A DNA stretch of 64,000 bases from Microbacterium sp. SYP-A9085 (GTDB lineage Bacteria; Actinomycetota; Actinomycetes; Actinomycetales; Microbacteriaceae), in the NCBI RefSeq assembly GCF_009649635.1, contig NZ_WJII01000007.1, forward strand, positions 62,001 through 126,000. The letters run 5' to 3'. Positions 34,801 to 42,876 of this stretch are shown here, piece by piece; within the stretch, counting starts at the first letter, position 1; each line of letters starts with the position of its first letter. Both the position numbers and the translations under genes were made by a program. A model generated the notes under the pieces. That model ran no database searches and had not been told where the DNA came from. It saw nothing but the letters and a program-made list of their open reading frames with translations.

Positions 34801-35418
34801 CTCGCGTTCGAGCGCGAGATGCTCGGGCTGTACGTGTCCGACCATCCGCTGGCCGGGCTCGAGATCCCGCTCGCCAAGCACGCCTCCACGAACATCCACG
34901 ACCTGCTCGCGAACGAAGACCTGCGCGACGGCGACCAGGTCACCGTCGCCGGCCTCGTCACCGGCGTCCAGCATCGCGTCGCGAAGACCAGCGGCAACCC
35001 GTACGGCATGATCACGATCGAGGACTTCGACGGCGAGGTGACCGTCATGTTCATGGGCAAGACCTACACCGAGTTCCAGTCGCTGCTGGTGGCTGACTCG
35101 ATCCTCGTCGTCCGCGGCCGCGTGTCGCGGCGCGACGACGGGATGAACCTCCACGCCCAGTCCGCGTTCGCGCCGGACCTGGGGGTGGTGGATGTCTCCG
35201 GTCCGCTCGCGCTCACGGTGCCCGAGCATCGCGCCACGCAGCGCACCGTCACCGAGCTCGCCGAGATGCTGGAACGGCACCGCGGCGACACCGAGGTGAC
35301 CCTGCGCCTGCACCGCGGCGGGGTGGCGAAGGTGTTCGAGGTGCCGATGCCGGTCCGGGTCAGCGCCGACCTGTACGGCGAGCTGAAGGGGCTGCTCGGC
35401 CCCCAGTGTCTCGGCTAG
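31900..35418 (+). CDS. dnaE: DNA polymerase III alpha subunit (DnaE1-type)
   Basis: 1172 residues, GTG start. It is the replicative polymerase catalytic subunit. An N-terminal PHP domain begins FVHLHVHSEYSMLDGAARI. The palm carries GPGRGSGAGSMAAYAM and the catalytic PDFDVDFDDRRR; KKKKSELDKQYAGFHQG and FNKAHSAAYGLVSYWTAYLK belong to the fingers region. An OB-fold is near 985-1060 (VTVAGLVTGVQHRVAKTSG). The length matches the replicative DnaE1 rather than the shorter mutagenic ImuC/DnaE2. It is followed 56 bp downstream by a membrane protein gene. Confidence 0.97.
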   Translation: MATDSFVHLHVHSEYSMLDGAARIADMVGEAARLEMPAIAVTDHGNTFAAFEFYKSAKAAGIKPIIGIEAYVTPGTHRSDKSRVRWGTPEQNDDDVSGSGAYTHMTLLSETSEGMHNLFRLSSRSSLEGYYFKPRMDRELLQQYSKGLIATTGCPSGEIQTRLRLGQYEAARAAAAEFQDVFGRDNYFCEIMDHGLAIERRVTGDLLKIAKDLQIPLVATNDLHYTHQHDATSHAALLCVQSGSTLDDPKRFKFDGDGYYVKSAGEMRQVFRDHPEACDTTLLIAERCNVEFNTGANYMPRYPVPDGETEESWFIKEVEKGLRFRYPDGIPDAVRRQADYECGVVAQMGFPGYFLVVADFINWAKDNGIRVGPGRGSGAGSMAAYAMRITDLDPLDHGLIFERFLNPDRVSMPDFDVDFDDRRRAEVIQYVTEKYGDDRVAQIVTYGTIKAKQALKDAGRVLGFPFSMGEKLTKAMPPAVMGKDMPLNGMFDPNHPRYKEASEFRTVIETDAEAKTVFDTALGLENLKRQWGVHAAGVIMSSHPLMDIIPIMKREQDGQIVTQFDYPACETLGLIKMDFLGLRNLTIINDALDNIAANRGVPLVLEELPLDDRASYDLLARGDTLGVFQLDGGAMRSLLRLMKPDNFEDISAVIALYRPGPMGANSHINYALRKNRQQEITPIHPELAEPLKDILETSYGLIIYQEQVMAIAQRVAGFSLGQADILRRAMGKKKKSELDKQYAGFHQGMIDRGYGEGAIKALWDILLPFSDYAFNKAHSAAYGLVSYWTAYLKAHYPAEYMAALLTSVGDAKDKLALYLNECRRMGIQVLPPDVSESIKYFAAVGEDIRFGLGAVRNVGSNVVDGIVAARADGPYTSFHDFLSRVPVHVANKRTVESLVKAGAFDSFGATRRALMEIHEDATEAAVLDKRREANGEVGFDFDALWGDDEPHRDAKVPDRPEFTKKDKLAFEREMLGLYVSDHPLAGLEIPLAKHASTNIHDLLANEDLRDGDQVTVAGLVTGVQHRVAKTSGNPYGMITIEDFDGEVTVMFMGKTYTEFQSLLVADSILVVRGRVSRRDDGMNLHAQSAFAPDLGVVDVSGPLALTVPEHRATQRTVTELAEMLERHRGDTEVTLRLHRGGVAKVFEVPMPVRVSADLYGELKGLLGPQCLG

Positions 35419-35474
35419 ACCGACCGGGTAGGATCGGACGACGCGCGCGGCGCGCGCACCCGGAAGGAGCACCC

Positions 35475-36398
35475 GTGACCGACGAACAGCTCAACAGCCC
35501 GGACGAGACCGGCCCCGCCGTGGAGGCGTGGACACCGGCCGAGGCGACACCGGACGAACCGGCCGCCGACGCCCCCGCCGACGACACCGTGCAGTACGGG
35601 ATCGGCCCGTTCTCGCTGCGGGAGGTAATCCTCGCCGGCGTGTGGCTGGTCGCCTTCCTCGTGTCGTTCTTCTCCACGAGCGACTACGTGTTCAGCTCGG
35701 TGTGGACGCGCGGCATCGACTGGGTCCTCACGATCGGCGTGCCCACGGTCGCCGTGTTCCTGCTCATCCTGCGGCGCCTGTCGCCGTCCGGAATCCGCCG
35801 GGTCGGGTCCCTCGGCATCGACCAGTTCGCCTCGGTGGCGTTCTCCGTCGCCGCGGTCGTGTGGCTCGGACAGCTGTGGTCGCAGATCGCCGTCGCGATC
35901 GCGGGCGGCCCGTGGGTCGTCACCTGGGTCGTCTGGGTCGAGTTCATCCTCATGCTCGCGGGTGTCGTGCTCACGGTGTTCGCCGCGCTCATCCCCGGTG
36001 CTGCGGAGGACTTCCGTGACCGCGACGAGACCGTCGCCCACCGCGTTGCCCGTGGCGCCCGTCCGGTCACCACCCGCCCCCGTCCCGTCCGGGCGCCGGC
36101 CGCCGCGCAGATCACGCCGTCCGACGACGCTGCCCCGCCGGCGACCGAGCCGACGGCCGCGGAGCCCGCCACCGAGATCTTCACCACGACCGCCGCGTCG
36201 GCACCCGCCCAGCAGGCGTTCTGGGCGCTCGTCCCCGAGGAGCGGGACGTCGTCGACGAGGCCGGGACGCCGCTGTTCCGCATCGGCCCGGCCGCATGGG
36301 CGCTCGTGATCGAGGATCGCGGGTCGTCGTTCGTGGTGCGCCACGAGGACGGACGCGTCGGCTATCTCCACGACGTGTCCGGCGTCACCCGCGGCTGA
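35475..36398 (+). CDS. Putative four-helix membrane protein of unknown function
   Basis: 307 residues from a GTG at 35475 with AAGGAG 6 nt before; upstream ATGs lie in the dnaE tail region. Residues 1-45 are acidic and Pro/Ala-rich. Four hydrophobic segments lie at about 48-66, 75-95, 112-132 and 138-162. Then come a Thr/Pro/Ala-rich linker (190-240) and a C-terminal 60-residue soluble part (FWALVPEERDVVDEAGTPLF and GPAAWALVIEDRGSSFVV). No family was recognised; similar proteins seem to sit between dnaE and hisD in related genera, which would argue for a real gene. Codon use is like its neighbours. Confidence 0.75.
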   Translation: MTDEQLNSPDETGPAVEAWTPAEATPDEPAADAPADDTVQYGIGPFSLREVILAGVWLVAFLVSFFSTSDYVFSSVWTRGIDWVLTIGVPTVAVFLLILRRLSPSGIRRVGSLGIDQFASVAFSVAAVVWLGQLWSQIAVAIAGGPWVVTWVVWVEFILMLAGVVLTVFAALIPGAAEDFRDRDETVAHRVARGARPVTTRPRPVRAPAAAQITPSDDAAPPATEPTAAEPATEIFTTTAASAPAQQAFWALVPEERDVVDEAGTPLFRIGPAAWALVIEDRGSSFVVRHEDGRVGYLHDVSGVTRG

Positions 36399-36481
36399 CC
36401 ACACGCGCGATTGACGTCGCCGCGCGGACGACACCCCGCGGGCGACAGCGTCATCCGATGAGGGGTGCGCATCCCACCGGA

Positions 36482-36493
36482 TAATCTGGAGGG
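36482..36493 (+). promoter_or_regulatory. -10 box immediately before hisD
   Basis: TAATCT at 36482-36487 is followed by GGAGGG and the ATG at 36494. The 6-nt spacing is the leaderless arrangement seen elsewhere, although the intervening GGAGGG could not act as a ribosome binding site at zero spacing. Confidence 0.5.
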
Positions 36494-37795
36494 ATGCTGC
36501 GCACCATCGATCTGCGCGGTCGGGCGCTGTCCGCCGCCGAGCTGCTCGCCGCCGTCCCCCGCGCCCGATCGGCCCGCGCCGGCGCGCTGACGGCCGCGGC
36601 TGCGATCGTCGACGACGTCGCCGCGCGTGGCGAAGAGGCTCTCCGCGAGCAGGCCGCACAGTTCGACCGCGTGCACGGTCACGCCATCCGCGTTCCCGAG
36701 GAGCAGCTGGACGGCGCGCTGGACCGGCTCCACCCAGACGTCCGCGCGGCGCTGGAAGAGGCCATCCGGCGCGTGCGCACGGCCAGCGCCGCCCAAGTGC
36801 CGCCGCCCGCCCGCACCGAGCTCACCGCCGGCGGCGCCGTCACTCAGCGCTGGCAGCCGGTGCGGCGCGCCGGCGTGTACGTGCCCGGCGGCAAGGCCGT
36901 CTACCCGTCCAGCGTCGTGATGAACGTCGTGCCTGCTCAGATCGCGGGCGTCCAGCAGGTGGCGCTCGCCTCGCCGCCGCAGGCCGCGTTCGACGGGCAG
37001 GTGCACCCCGACATCCTCGCCGCCGCGAAACTGCTCGGTGTCACCGAGGTGTACGCCATGGGCGGCGCCGGGGCGATCGGCGCGTTCGCCCACGGGGTGG
37101 CGTCGCTCGGCCTCGACCCCGTCGACGTCGTCAGCGGTCCCGGCAACAACTTCGTCGCCGCCGCCAAGCGCGCGGTCGCCGGGCTCGTCGGCGTGGACGC
37201 CGAGGCGGGCGCGACGGAGATCCTCATCGTCGCGGATGCCGCGTCCGACCCGGTCCTGGTGGCCGTCGACCTCATCAGTCAGGCCGAGCACGACGAACAG
37301 GCCTCCGCGGTGCTGGTCACCGACAGCGAACAGCTGGCCGACCGCGTCGGCGCCGAAGTCGCTGCCCGCGTCGGCGCGACGCGCAACGGGGCACGGGCCG
37401 CACAGGCCCTCGCGGGCGTGCAGTCCGCGGTGGTGCTCGTGGACGACATGGCCGCCGCCGCGGCGTTCAGCAACGCCTACGCCCCGGAGCACCTCGAGCT
37501 GCAGCAGGCCGACCCGCGGACCGACGACTTCGTCAATGCGGGCGCCGTCTTCGTCGGGCCGTTCTCCCCGGTGAGCCTCGGCGACTACCTGGCCGGCAGC
37601 AACCACGTGCTGCCCACCGGCGGCCAGGCGCGGTACGCCGCCGGCCTGTCGGCGGCGACGTTCCTGCGCCCCCAGCAGGTGATCGAATACGACCGCGACG
37701 CGCTGCACGAGGTCGCCGGCCACATCGTCACCCTCGCGGACACGGAAGCGCTGCCCGCGCACGGGGAGGCCGTCACCGCAAGGTTCACGGGGTAG
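36494..37795 (+). CDS. hisD: Histidinol dehydrogenase
   Basis: 433 residues. It oxidises L-histidinol to L-histidine in two NAD-dependent steps, using zinc. Motifs: [64 protein letters not shown], the catalytic region [14 protein letters not shown] and [10 protein letters not shown]. The final [17 protein letters not shown] supplies zinc ligands. Here it stands apart from other his genes, upstream of nrdR. Confidence 0.96.
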   Translation: MLRTIDLRGRALSAAELLAAVPRARSARAGALTAAAAIVDDVAARGEEALREQAAQFDRVHGHAIRVPEEQLDGALDRLHPDVRAALEEAIRRVRTASAAQVPPPARTELTAGGAVTQRWQPVRRAGVYVPGGKAVYPSSVVMNVVPAQIAGVQQVALASPPQAAFDGQVHPDILAAAKLLGVTEVYAMGGAGAIGAFAHGVASLGLDPVDVVSGPGNNFVAAAKRAVAGLVGVDAEAGATEILIVADAASDPVLVAVDLISQAEHDEQASAVLVTDSEQLADRVGAEVAARVGATRNGARAAQALAGVQSAVVLVDDMAAAAAFSNAYAPEHLELQQADPRTDDFVNAGAVFVGPFSPVSLGDYLAGSNHVLPTGGQARYAAGLSAATFLRPQQVIEYDRDALHEVAGHIVTLADTEALPAHGEAVTARFTG

Positions 37796-37806
37796 TCTTT
37801 CGCCTT

Positions 37807-38277
37807 GTGCACTGCCCCTTCTGCCGACATCCTGACTCCCGCGTGATCGACTCGCGCACGAGCGACGATGGCCTCAGCATCCGCCGTCGCCGCCAGTGCC
37901 CCGAGTGCGGCGGTCGGTTCTCCACCGTCGAGACCGCGAGCCTGACCGTCCTGAAGCGCTCCGGCGTCGCCGAGCCGTTCAGCCGGGAGAAGGTCGTCGC
38001 CGGCGTGCGCAAGGCGTGCCAGGGACGCCCGGTCACCGAGGACGACCTCGCTATGCTCGCGCAGCAGGTCGAGGAGTCGCTGCGGGGCACCGGCGCGTCG
38101 CAGATCGAGACCGGCGACATCGGCCTGGCGATCCTGGGACCGCTGCGCGATCTCGACGAGGTCGCCTACCTGCGCTTCGCGAGCGTGTACCAGGCGTTCG
38201 ATTCGCTCGAGGACTTCGAGACGTCGATCGCGCAGCTGCGCGCCGACCACGCACGAAGCCGGGCGGCCGAGGCCTGA
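37807..38277 (+). CDS. nrdR: Transcriptional repressor NrdR
   Basis: 156 residues, GTG start. NrdR senses ATP/dATP and represses ribonucleotide reductase genes. The zinc ribbon uses Cys3, Cys6, Cys31 and Cys34 (MHCPFC and CPECGGRF), followed by the conserved R(R)RQCPEC and VIDSR elements. The ATP-cone domain follows ([20 protein letters not shown]). A TAGTCT -10 box overlaps the hisD stop (37793-37798), 8 nt before the GTG. No nrd genes are in the window. Confidence 0.95.
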   Translation: MHCPFCRHPDSRVIDSRTSDDGLSIRRRRQCPECGGRFSTVETASLTVLKRSGVAEPFSREKVVAGVRKACQGRPVTEDDLAMLAQQVEESLRGTGASQIETGDIGLAILGPLRDLDEVAYLRFASVYQAFDSLEDFETSIAQLRADHARSRAAEA

Positions 38278-38294
38278 CCGATACGCTGGAGGGA

Positions 38295-39317
38295 ATGTAT
38301 CCCTTCCTGTTCCGCACGGTCCTGTCGCGCATGGACGCGGAGACCGCGCACCACGCCGGGATGCTCGTCATCCGGGTCCTCGGGGTGCCGCCGTTCGCGT
38401 GGGCGACGCGTGCGCTGACCCGTCCCGCCCCGCAACTGCGCACCGAGGCGATGGGACTCGTGTTCGACTCGCCGTTCGGGGTGGCTGCCGGGTTCGACAA
38501 GAACGTCGTCGGGGTGCGCGGGCTCACCGCGCTCGGGTTCGGCCACGTCGAGGTGGGAACCGTGACCGCCGTCCCGCAGGAGGGAAACCCGAGACCGCGG
38601 CTGTTCCGGCTCATCCCCGACCGCGCCGTCGTGAACCGAATGGGCTTCAACAACCGCGGCGCCGAGGCGGCGGCCCGGCGGCTGCGGCGCGTGCGCCGGC
38701 GCGCACGGCACCGTGCCGTGATCGGCGTCAACATCGGCAAGAGCCGCGTCGTCGACGTGGCCGATGCGACCGCCGACTACGTCCGCAGCACCACTCTGCT
38801 CGCGCCCCTGGCCGACTATCTCGCGGTGAACGTGTCCTCGCCGAACACGCCGGGCTTGCGCGGGCTGCAGGCGGTGCAGACGCTGCGCCCCCTGCTGCAG
38901 GCGGTGCAGGATGCCGCGGCCGGCACGCCGCTGCTCGTGAAGATAGCCCCGGACCTCCCCGACGACGAGATCGACGCGGTCGCGCGCCTCGCCGTCGAGC
39001 TGGGGCTGGCCGGAATCATCGTGACGAACACCACGATTTCGCGTGCGGGCCTTGCCACCGATCCCGCGGTTGTCGCCGCGGCGGGGGAGGGCGGCCTGTC
39101 CGGCGCCCCGCTGAAGGCGCGGTCGCTCGAGGTGCTGCGCAGGGTGCGCGCGGTGGTCCCCGCCGCGTTCACGGTGATCTCGGTCGGCGGCGTGGAGACG
39201 GCCGACGACGTGCGCGAGCGGCTGGATGCCGGTGCCGACCTGGTGCAGGGCTACACCGCGTTCCTGTACCGCGGAGCCTTGTGGGCGCGGCAGATAAACC
39301 GGGGGCTGCGCCGCTGA
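38295..39317 (+). CDS. pyrD: Dihydroorotate dehydrogenase (quinone), class 2
   Basis: 340 residues from the ATG at 38295, behind GGAGGG; the longer frame overlaps nrdR and is not coding. It oxidises dihydroorotate to orotate in pyrimidine synthesis and passes electrons to menaquinone at the membrane. The N-terminal amphipathic helix (MYPFLFRTVLSRMDAE) marks class 2. FMN and substrate motifs: SPFGVAAGFDKN, VEVGTVTAVPQEGNPRPR, the catalytic-serine region VNVSSPNTPGLRGLQ, and GGVETADDVRERLDAGADLV. Confidence 0.95.
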   Translation: MYPFLFRTVLSRMDAETAHHAGMLVIRVLGVPPFAWATRALTRPAPQLRTEAMGLVFDSPFGVAAGFDKNVVGVRGLTALGFGHVEVGTVTAVPQEGNPRPRLFRLIPDRAVVNRMGFNNRGAEAAARRLRRVRRRARHRAVIGVNIGKSRVVDVADATADYVRSTTLLAPLADYLAVNVSSPNTPGLRGLQAVQTLRPLLQAVQDAAAGTPLLVKIAPDLPDDEIDAVARLAVELGLAGIIVTNTTISRAGLATDPAVVAAAGEGGLSGAPLKARSLEVLRRVRAVVPAAFTVISVGGVETADDVRERLDAGADLVQGYTAFLYRGALWARQINRGLRR

Positions 39318-39326
39318 CGCGCCGGC

Positions 39327-39890
39327 TCAGGCCGGGTGCTGGCCGCGCTTGACCTGGGGCTTGGGCAACCGCATCCACCGCATCTGGATCGTGCGCATGG
39401 CACCGTACCAGCCGAGGCCGCGTTCGCGCCGGCTGCCGAACTTCTTCGCCGCGGCCCGCTTGACCCGGATCGACGTGACGATCATGTCGACGATCACGAG
39501 GACCACGAACACCCACAGCACGATGAACGCGTACACCTGGACGAGCGGGAAGCTCTGCAGGAACGTCACCATGATCACGACGATCATCAGCGGCATGATC
39601 AACTCGCCGAGGTGCCAGCTCGCGTCGACGTAGTCGCGGACGAAGCGGCGCTGCGGCCCCTTGTCGCGCACCGGCAGGTACTTGTCGTCGCCGGCGGCCA
39701 TCCCGATCCGCGCCTTCTCGCGCTGGGCGGACAACTCGGCCTTCTGCCGCTGACGGGCTTCCTTCGTGTCGGCGATGAGAGGGCGCTTGCGAGCCGCCTC
39801 CTGATCCGCCCGCGACGGCGTCGGCCGGCCCTTCCCACTGGCGGGGGCCTCGGCGGTGGTGTCGGCGGTCTCGGCGGTCTTCTTGGACAC
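39327..39890 (-). CDS. DUF3043 family membrane protein
   Basis: 187 residues, GTG start. A charged N-terminal third (KGRPTPSRADQEAARKRP) carries the DUF3043 signature. KYLPVRDKGPQRRFVRDYVD follows, then two membrane helices (LIMPLMIVVIMVTFL and AFIVLWVFVVLVIVDMIV) and a basic tail. It is an actinobacterial membrane protein family of unknown function. It converges on pyrD with a 9-bp gap, so the two share whatever termination exists. Confidence 0.9.
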   Translation of the reverse strand: MSKKTAETADTTAEAPASGKGRPTPSRADQEAARKRPLIADTKEARQRQKAELSAQREKARIGMAAGDDKYLPVRDKGPQRRFVRDYVDASWHLGELIMPLMIVVIMVTFLQSFPLVQVYAFIVLWVFVVLVIVDMIVTSIRVKRAAAKKFGSRRERGLGWYGAMRTIQMRWMRLPKPQVKRGQHPA

Positions 39891-39955
39891 GGTGATCCTC
39901 TATCGGTGGAGCAGTGCGCGGTATCGGAGGAGCGATTCGGGGAAAGCCCTGGCCT

Positions 39956-39968
39956 TAAGATTACCCGC
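39956..39968 (+). promoter_or_regulatory. -10 box for the M20 dipeptidase, near-leaderless spacing
   Basis: TAAGAT at 39956-39961 is followed by 7 nt and the ATG at 39969. No ribosome binding site is visible. Confidence 0.5.
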
Positions 39969-41363
39969 ATGACATCTGAACAGCCTCGCCCCGGAGCCGT
40001 CCGTGACGCCGCGAACGGCGGCATCTCCGCCGCCCTGGCCGACCTGGGCACGCTCGTGCGCATCCCGTCGATAGCCTTCCCCGGCTTCGATCGCGCGCAG
40101 GTGCAGCGCAGCGCGCAGGCGGTGCAGGCGCTTGCCGAGGGGACCGGCCTGTTTGACGACATCCAGATCCGCGACGCCGCGATCGACGGCGGTGACGAGC
40201 GTGGCATGCCCGCCGTGCTCGCGACTCGGGCTGCCCGCAACGGCCGGCCCACGATCCTGCTGTACGCCCACCACGACGTGCAGCCGGTGGGCGACGAGGC
40301 CCTCTGGGAGACGCCGCCGTTCGAGCCGACGGTCCGCGACGGGCGGCTGTACGGACGGGGAGCCGCCGACGACAAGGCCGGCATCATGGTGCACATCGGC
40401 GCGCTGCGGGCGCTGCGCGAGGTGCACGGCGACGACCTCGACCTCGGCGTCGCGCTGTTCATCGAGGGCGAGGAGGAGGCGGGGTCCCGCTCGTTCGCCC
40501 AGTTCCTCGCCGACAACGCCGACGCGCTGCGCGCGGATGTCATCGTCGTGGCCGATTCCGGCAACTGGGATGCCGCGACCCCGGCGCTCACGGTGTCGCT
40601 GCGCGGCAACGCGCGATTCACGATGACGGTGCGCACACTCGACCATGCCTCGCACTCGGGCATGTTCGGCGGGGCCGTCCCCGACGCGATGATGGCGACA
40701 GTGAAGCTGCTGTCCACGCTGTGGGACGACGACGGCGCCGTCGCGGTCGCCGGCCTCGCGGTGCGCGATGCCCCGACCCCGCCGTACACGGAGGAGACGC
40801 TCCGTGACGAGGCAGGGCTGCCGGCCGGGGTCAGCCCCGTGGGCCGGGATGCCATCCTCAGCCGCATCTGGAACAAGCCCTCGATCACGGTCACCGGCAT
40901 CGACGCGCCGAGCGTGCGGAACGCCTCGAACACGCTGAGCCCCGAGGTCACCGTCGTGATCAGCACCCGCGTTGCGCCGGGCCAGCGCGCACGGGAGGCG
41001 TACGAGGCCGTCGCCGCACATCTGCGCGCGCACGCCCCGTTCGGCGCCGACGTGTCGTTCACGGACGTGGACTGCGGAGACGGCTTCCTCGTCGACACCG
41101 GCGGGTGGGCGGTGGGCGAGGCCAAGGCCGCGCTGGAAGAGGGCTACGGCACCGCCGCCGTCGACCTCGGCGTGGGCGGGTCCATCCCGTTCATCGCAGA
41201 CCTGGTGCGGGAGTTCCCGGCCGCGCAGATCCTCGTCACCGGCGTCGAGGACCCGCACGCGCGCGCGCACAGCCCCAACGAGTCCCTGCACCTGGACACA
41301 TTCCGGCACGCGCTGATCTCGGAGGCGCTGCTGCTGGATCGCCTGAACGCACGCACCCTCTGA
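39969..41363 (+). CDS. M20 family metallopeptidase (dipeptidase)
   Basis: 464 residues from the ATG at 39969. Zinc and catalytic motifs are in order: LLYAHHDVQPVGDEALWETPP, GRGAADDKAGIMVHIGAL, the catalytic FIEGEEEAGSRSF, VVADSGNWD and a final HSPNESL-type ligand ARAHSPNESLHLD. The dimerisation lid carries LDHASHSGMFGG. Family members cleave dipeptides or remove blocked residues; the substrate cannot be told from sequence. It is divergent from the DUF3043 gene across a 78-bp gap. Confidence 0.9.
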   Translation: MTSEQPRPGAVRDAANGGISAALADLGTLVRIPSIAFPGFDRAQVQRSAQAVQALAEGTGLFDDIQIRDAAIDGGDERGMPAVLATRAARNGRPTILLYAHHDVQPVGDEALWETPPFEPTVRDGRLYGRGAADDKAGIMVHIGALRALREVHGDDLDLGVALFIEGEEEAGSRSFAQFLADNADALRADVIVVADSGNWDAATPALTVSLRGNARFTMTVRTLDHASHSGMFGGAVPDAMMATVKLLSTLWDDDGAVAVAGLAVRDAPTPPYTEETLRDEAGLPAGVSPVGRDAILSRIWNKPSITVTGIDAPSVRNASNTLSPEVTVVISTRVAPGQRAREAYEAVAAHLRAHAPFGADVSFTDVDCGDGFLVDTGGWAVGEAKAALEEGYGTAAVDLGVGGSIPFIADLVREFPAAQILVTGVEDPHARAHSPNESLHLDTFRHALISEALLLDRLNARTL

Positions 41364-41402
41364 TCCCCGGCGCGCGACGGGCCCGGGAGGACCGCTCGGG
41401 CG

Positions 41403-41408
41403 TAGACT
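41403..41408 (+). promoter_or_regulatory. -10 box for erpA
   Basis: TAGACT, 41 nt upstream of the erpA ATG, which has its own GGAGGAG ribosome binding site; a conventional leadered promoter. Confidence 0.55.
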
Positions 41409-41449
41409 CGAGGCATCCGTCCTGCCGCCCGCACCATCGGAGGAGACAC

Positions 41450-41815
41450 ATGACCGACACCGCCCTGACTGCAGACGCCACCGTTGCCCAGCACGGTGTG
41501 CTCCTCACCGACGCGGCCGCCGAAAAGGTGAAAAGCCTCCTCCAGCAGGAAGGCCGCGATGACCTGCGTCTGCGGGTCGCCGTCCAACCGGGCGGCTGCT
41601 CCGGGCTCATCTACCAACTCTTCTTCGACGAGCGCATCCTCGACGGCGACCGGACGGTCGACTTCGGCGGCGTGGAGGTCGTGGTCGACGAGATGAGCAC
41701 GCCCTACCTCGACGGCGCGTCCATCGACTTCAAGGACACCATCGCGGAGCAGGGCTTCACGATCGACAACCCGAACGCAGCCGGCAGCTGCGCGTGCGGC
41801 GACAGCTTTCACTGA
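41450..41815 (+). CDS. erpA: Iron-sulfur cluster insertion protein, ErpA/A-type carrier
   Basis: 121 residues from the ATG at 41450 behind GGAGGAG. A-type carriers receive Fe-S clusters and deliver them to apo-proteins. The three conserved cysteines are Cys50 in PGGCSGLIYQLFFD and Cys114 and Cys116 in SCACGDSFH at the C-terminus. Location just upstream of the respiratory genes, where the Rieske protein QcrA needs a cluster, is shared with M. tuberculosis (Rv2204c near ctaC). Confidence 0.93.
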   Translation: MTDTALTADATVAQHGVLLTDAAAEKVKSLLQQEGRDDLRLRVAVQPGGCSGLIYQLFFDERILDGDRTVDFGGVEVVVDEMSTPYLDGASIDFKDTIAEQGFTIDNPNAAGSCACGDSFH

Positions 41816-41935
41816 GCCGACCCCGACTCCCACCCGCGGTGGGCGGTGTTCGGTGCGCCCGTATCCGGGCCGTGGACGCCGCCGCGCAGGCCTTCCCGCC
41901 TGGGCGATTGGCCAGAATCCGGTGGGAGGTTGCTC

Positions 41936-41941
41936 TAGACT
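41936..41941 (+). promoter_or_regulatory. -10 box for the ctaCDF operon
   Basis: TAGACT 37 nt upstream of the ctaC GTG. A GGAAAGG ribosome binding site lies in between. Confidence 0.55.
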
Positions 41942-41978
41942 GGCCCCTGTCAGATCCCTGATTCCGGAAAGGTGCACT

Positions 41979-42875
41979 GTGCCCTCGAAACGTCGCTTCC
42001 GTTGGGTCGCCCTCCCGCTCGGGACGGCCGCGGCTGTCCTGCTTGCCGGGTGCACGCCCACGCAGCTGCATGGGTTCCTGCCCGGGTTCGAGGACGCCAG
42101 CGCGCCGCCGGCCACGAACCACACCGACATGGTCGCAGGCCTGTGGACGAACTCGTGGATAGTGCTCCTCATCGTCGGTCTCATCACGTGGGGCCTGATG
42201 CTGTGGGCGATGGTCGCGTACCGCCGGCACCGCGGGCAGACCGGCCTGCCGGTCCAGCTGCGCTACAACATGCCGATCGAGATCTTCTACACGCTGATCC
42301 CCGTCATCCTGGTGGCGGGCATGTTCGCGTTCACCGCCCGCGACCAGGTGGTCCTGGAGACCCAGGATCAGAACCCGGATGTCTCGGTCGTCGCGATCGG
42401 CAAGCAGTGGTCGTGGGACTTCCAGTACAACGGCACGGCCGCCGACAACTCCGACGCCGTCTGGAGCATGGGCACGCAGGCCGAGCCGGACAAGGCCGGC
42501 AACGTCGACCAGGAGGCCCTGCCGACGCTGTACCTCCCGGTGGGGGAGAGCGTGCGCGTGGAACTCGAGTCGCGCGACGTCGCGCACTCCTTCTGGATCA
42601 TCGACTTCCTGTACAAGAAGGATCTCTATATCGGACGCGACAACTCCTGGTCGTTCACGCCCACCCGCGAGGGAACATACCAGGGCAAGTGCGCCGAGCT
42701 GTGCGGTGAATACCACTCGGCGATGCTGTTCCGAGTGAAGGTCGTCAGCCCGGACGAGTACCAGCAGCACCTGCAGGAACTGCGCAACGAGGGCAACACC
42801 GGAGACATCACGGACGCCTACGACCGGCTCGGGAATGAGCCCGGCACCGGCGCCCAGACCGAGGGAAAGAACTGA
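41979..42875 (+). CDS. ctaC: Cytochrome c oxidase subunit II
   Basis: 298 residues from a GTG at 41979 with GGAAAGG upstream. The N-terminus ends in the lipobox LLAGC, so it is a lipoprotein. Two membrane helices follow ([20 protein letters not shown] and [19 protein letters not shown]). The outer cupredoxin domain binds the CuA centre: [11 protein letters not shown], then [13 protein letters not shown] with the two Cys, a His and a Met. It accepts electrons from cytochrome c and passes them to CtaD. An insertion between the strands (about residues 150-180) is typical of actinobacterial CtaC. Confidence 0.95.
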   Translation: MPSKRRFRWVALPLGTAAAVLLAGCTPTQLHGFLPGFEDASAPPATNHTDMVAGLWTNSWIVLLIVGLITWGLMLWAMVAYRRHRGQTGLPVQLRYNMPIEIFYTLIPVILVAGMFAFTARDQVVLETQDQNPDVSVVAIGKQWSWDFQYNGTAADNSDAVWSMGTQAEPDKAGNVDQEALPTLYLPVGESVRVELESRDVAHSFWIIDFLYKKDLYIGRDNSWSFTPTREGTYQGKCAELCGEYHSAMLFRVKVVSPDEYQQHLQELRNEGNTGDITDAYDRLGNEPGTGAQTEGKN

Positions 42876-42876
42876 G

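Noticed and set aside
32536-35472. Long minus-strand frame opposite dnaE
   Set aside because: Pure shadow of dnaE; composition (Val/Asp/His/Arg-rich repeats) is that of a complementary frame, with no motif.
39327-41363. A start of the M20 peptidase upstream at 39336
   Set aside because: That frame runs antisense through the DUF3043 gene; homology and the -10 box support the ATG at 39969.
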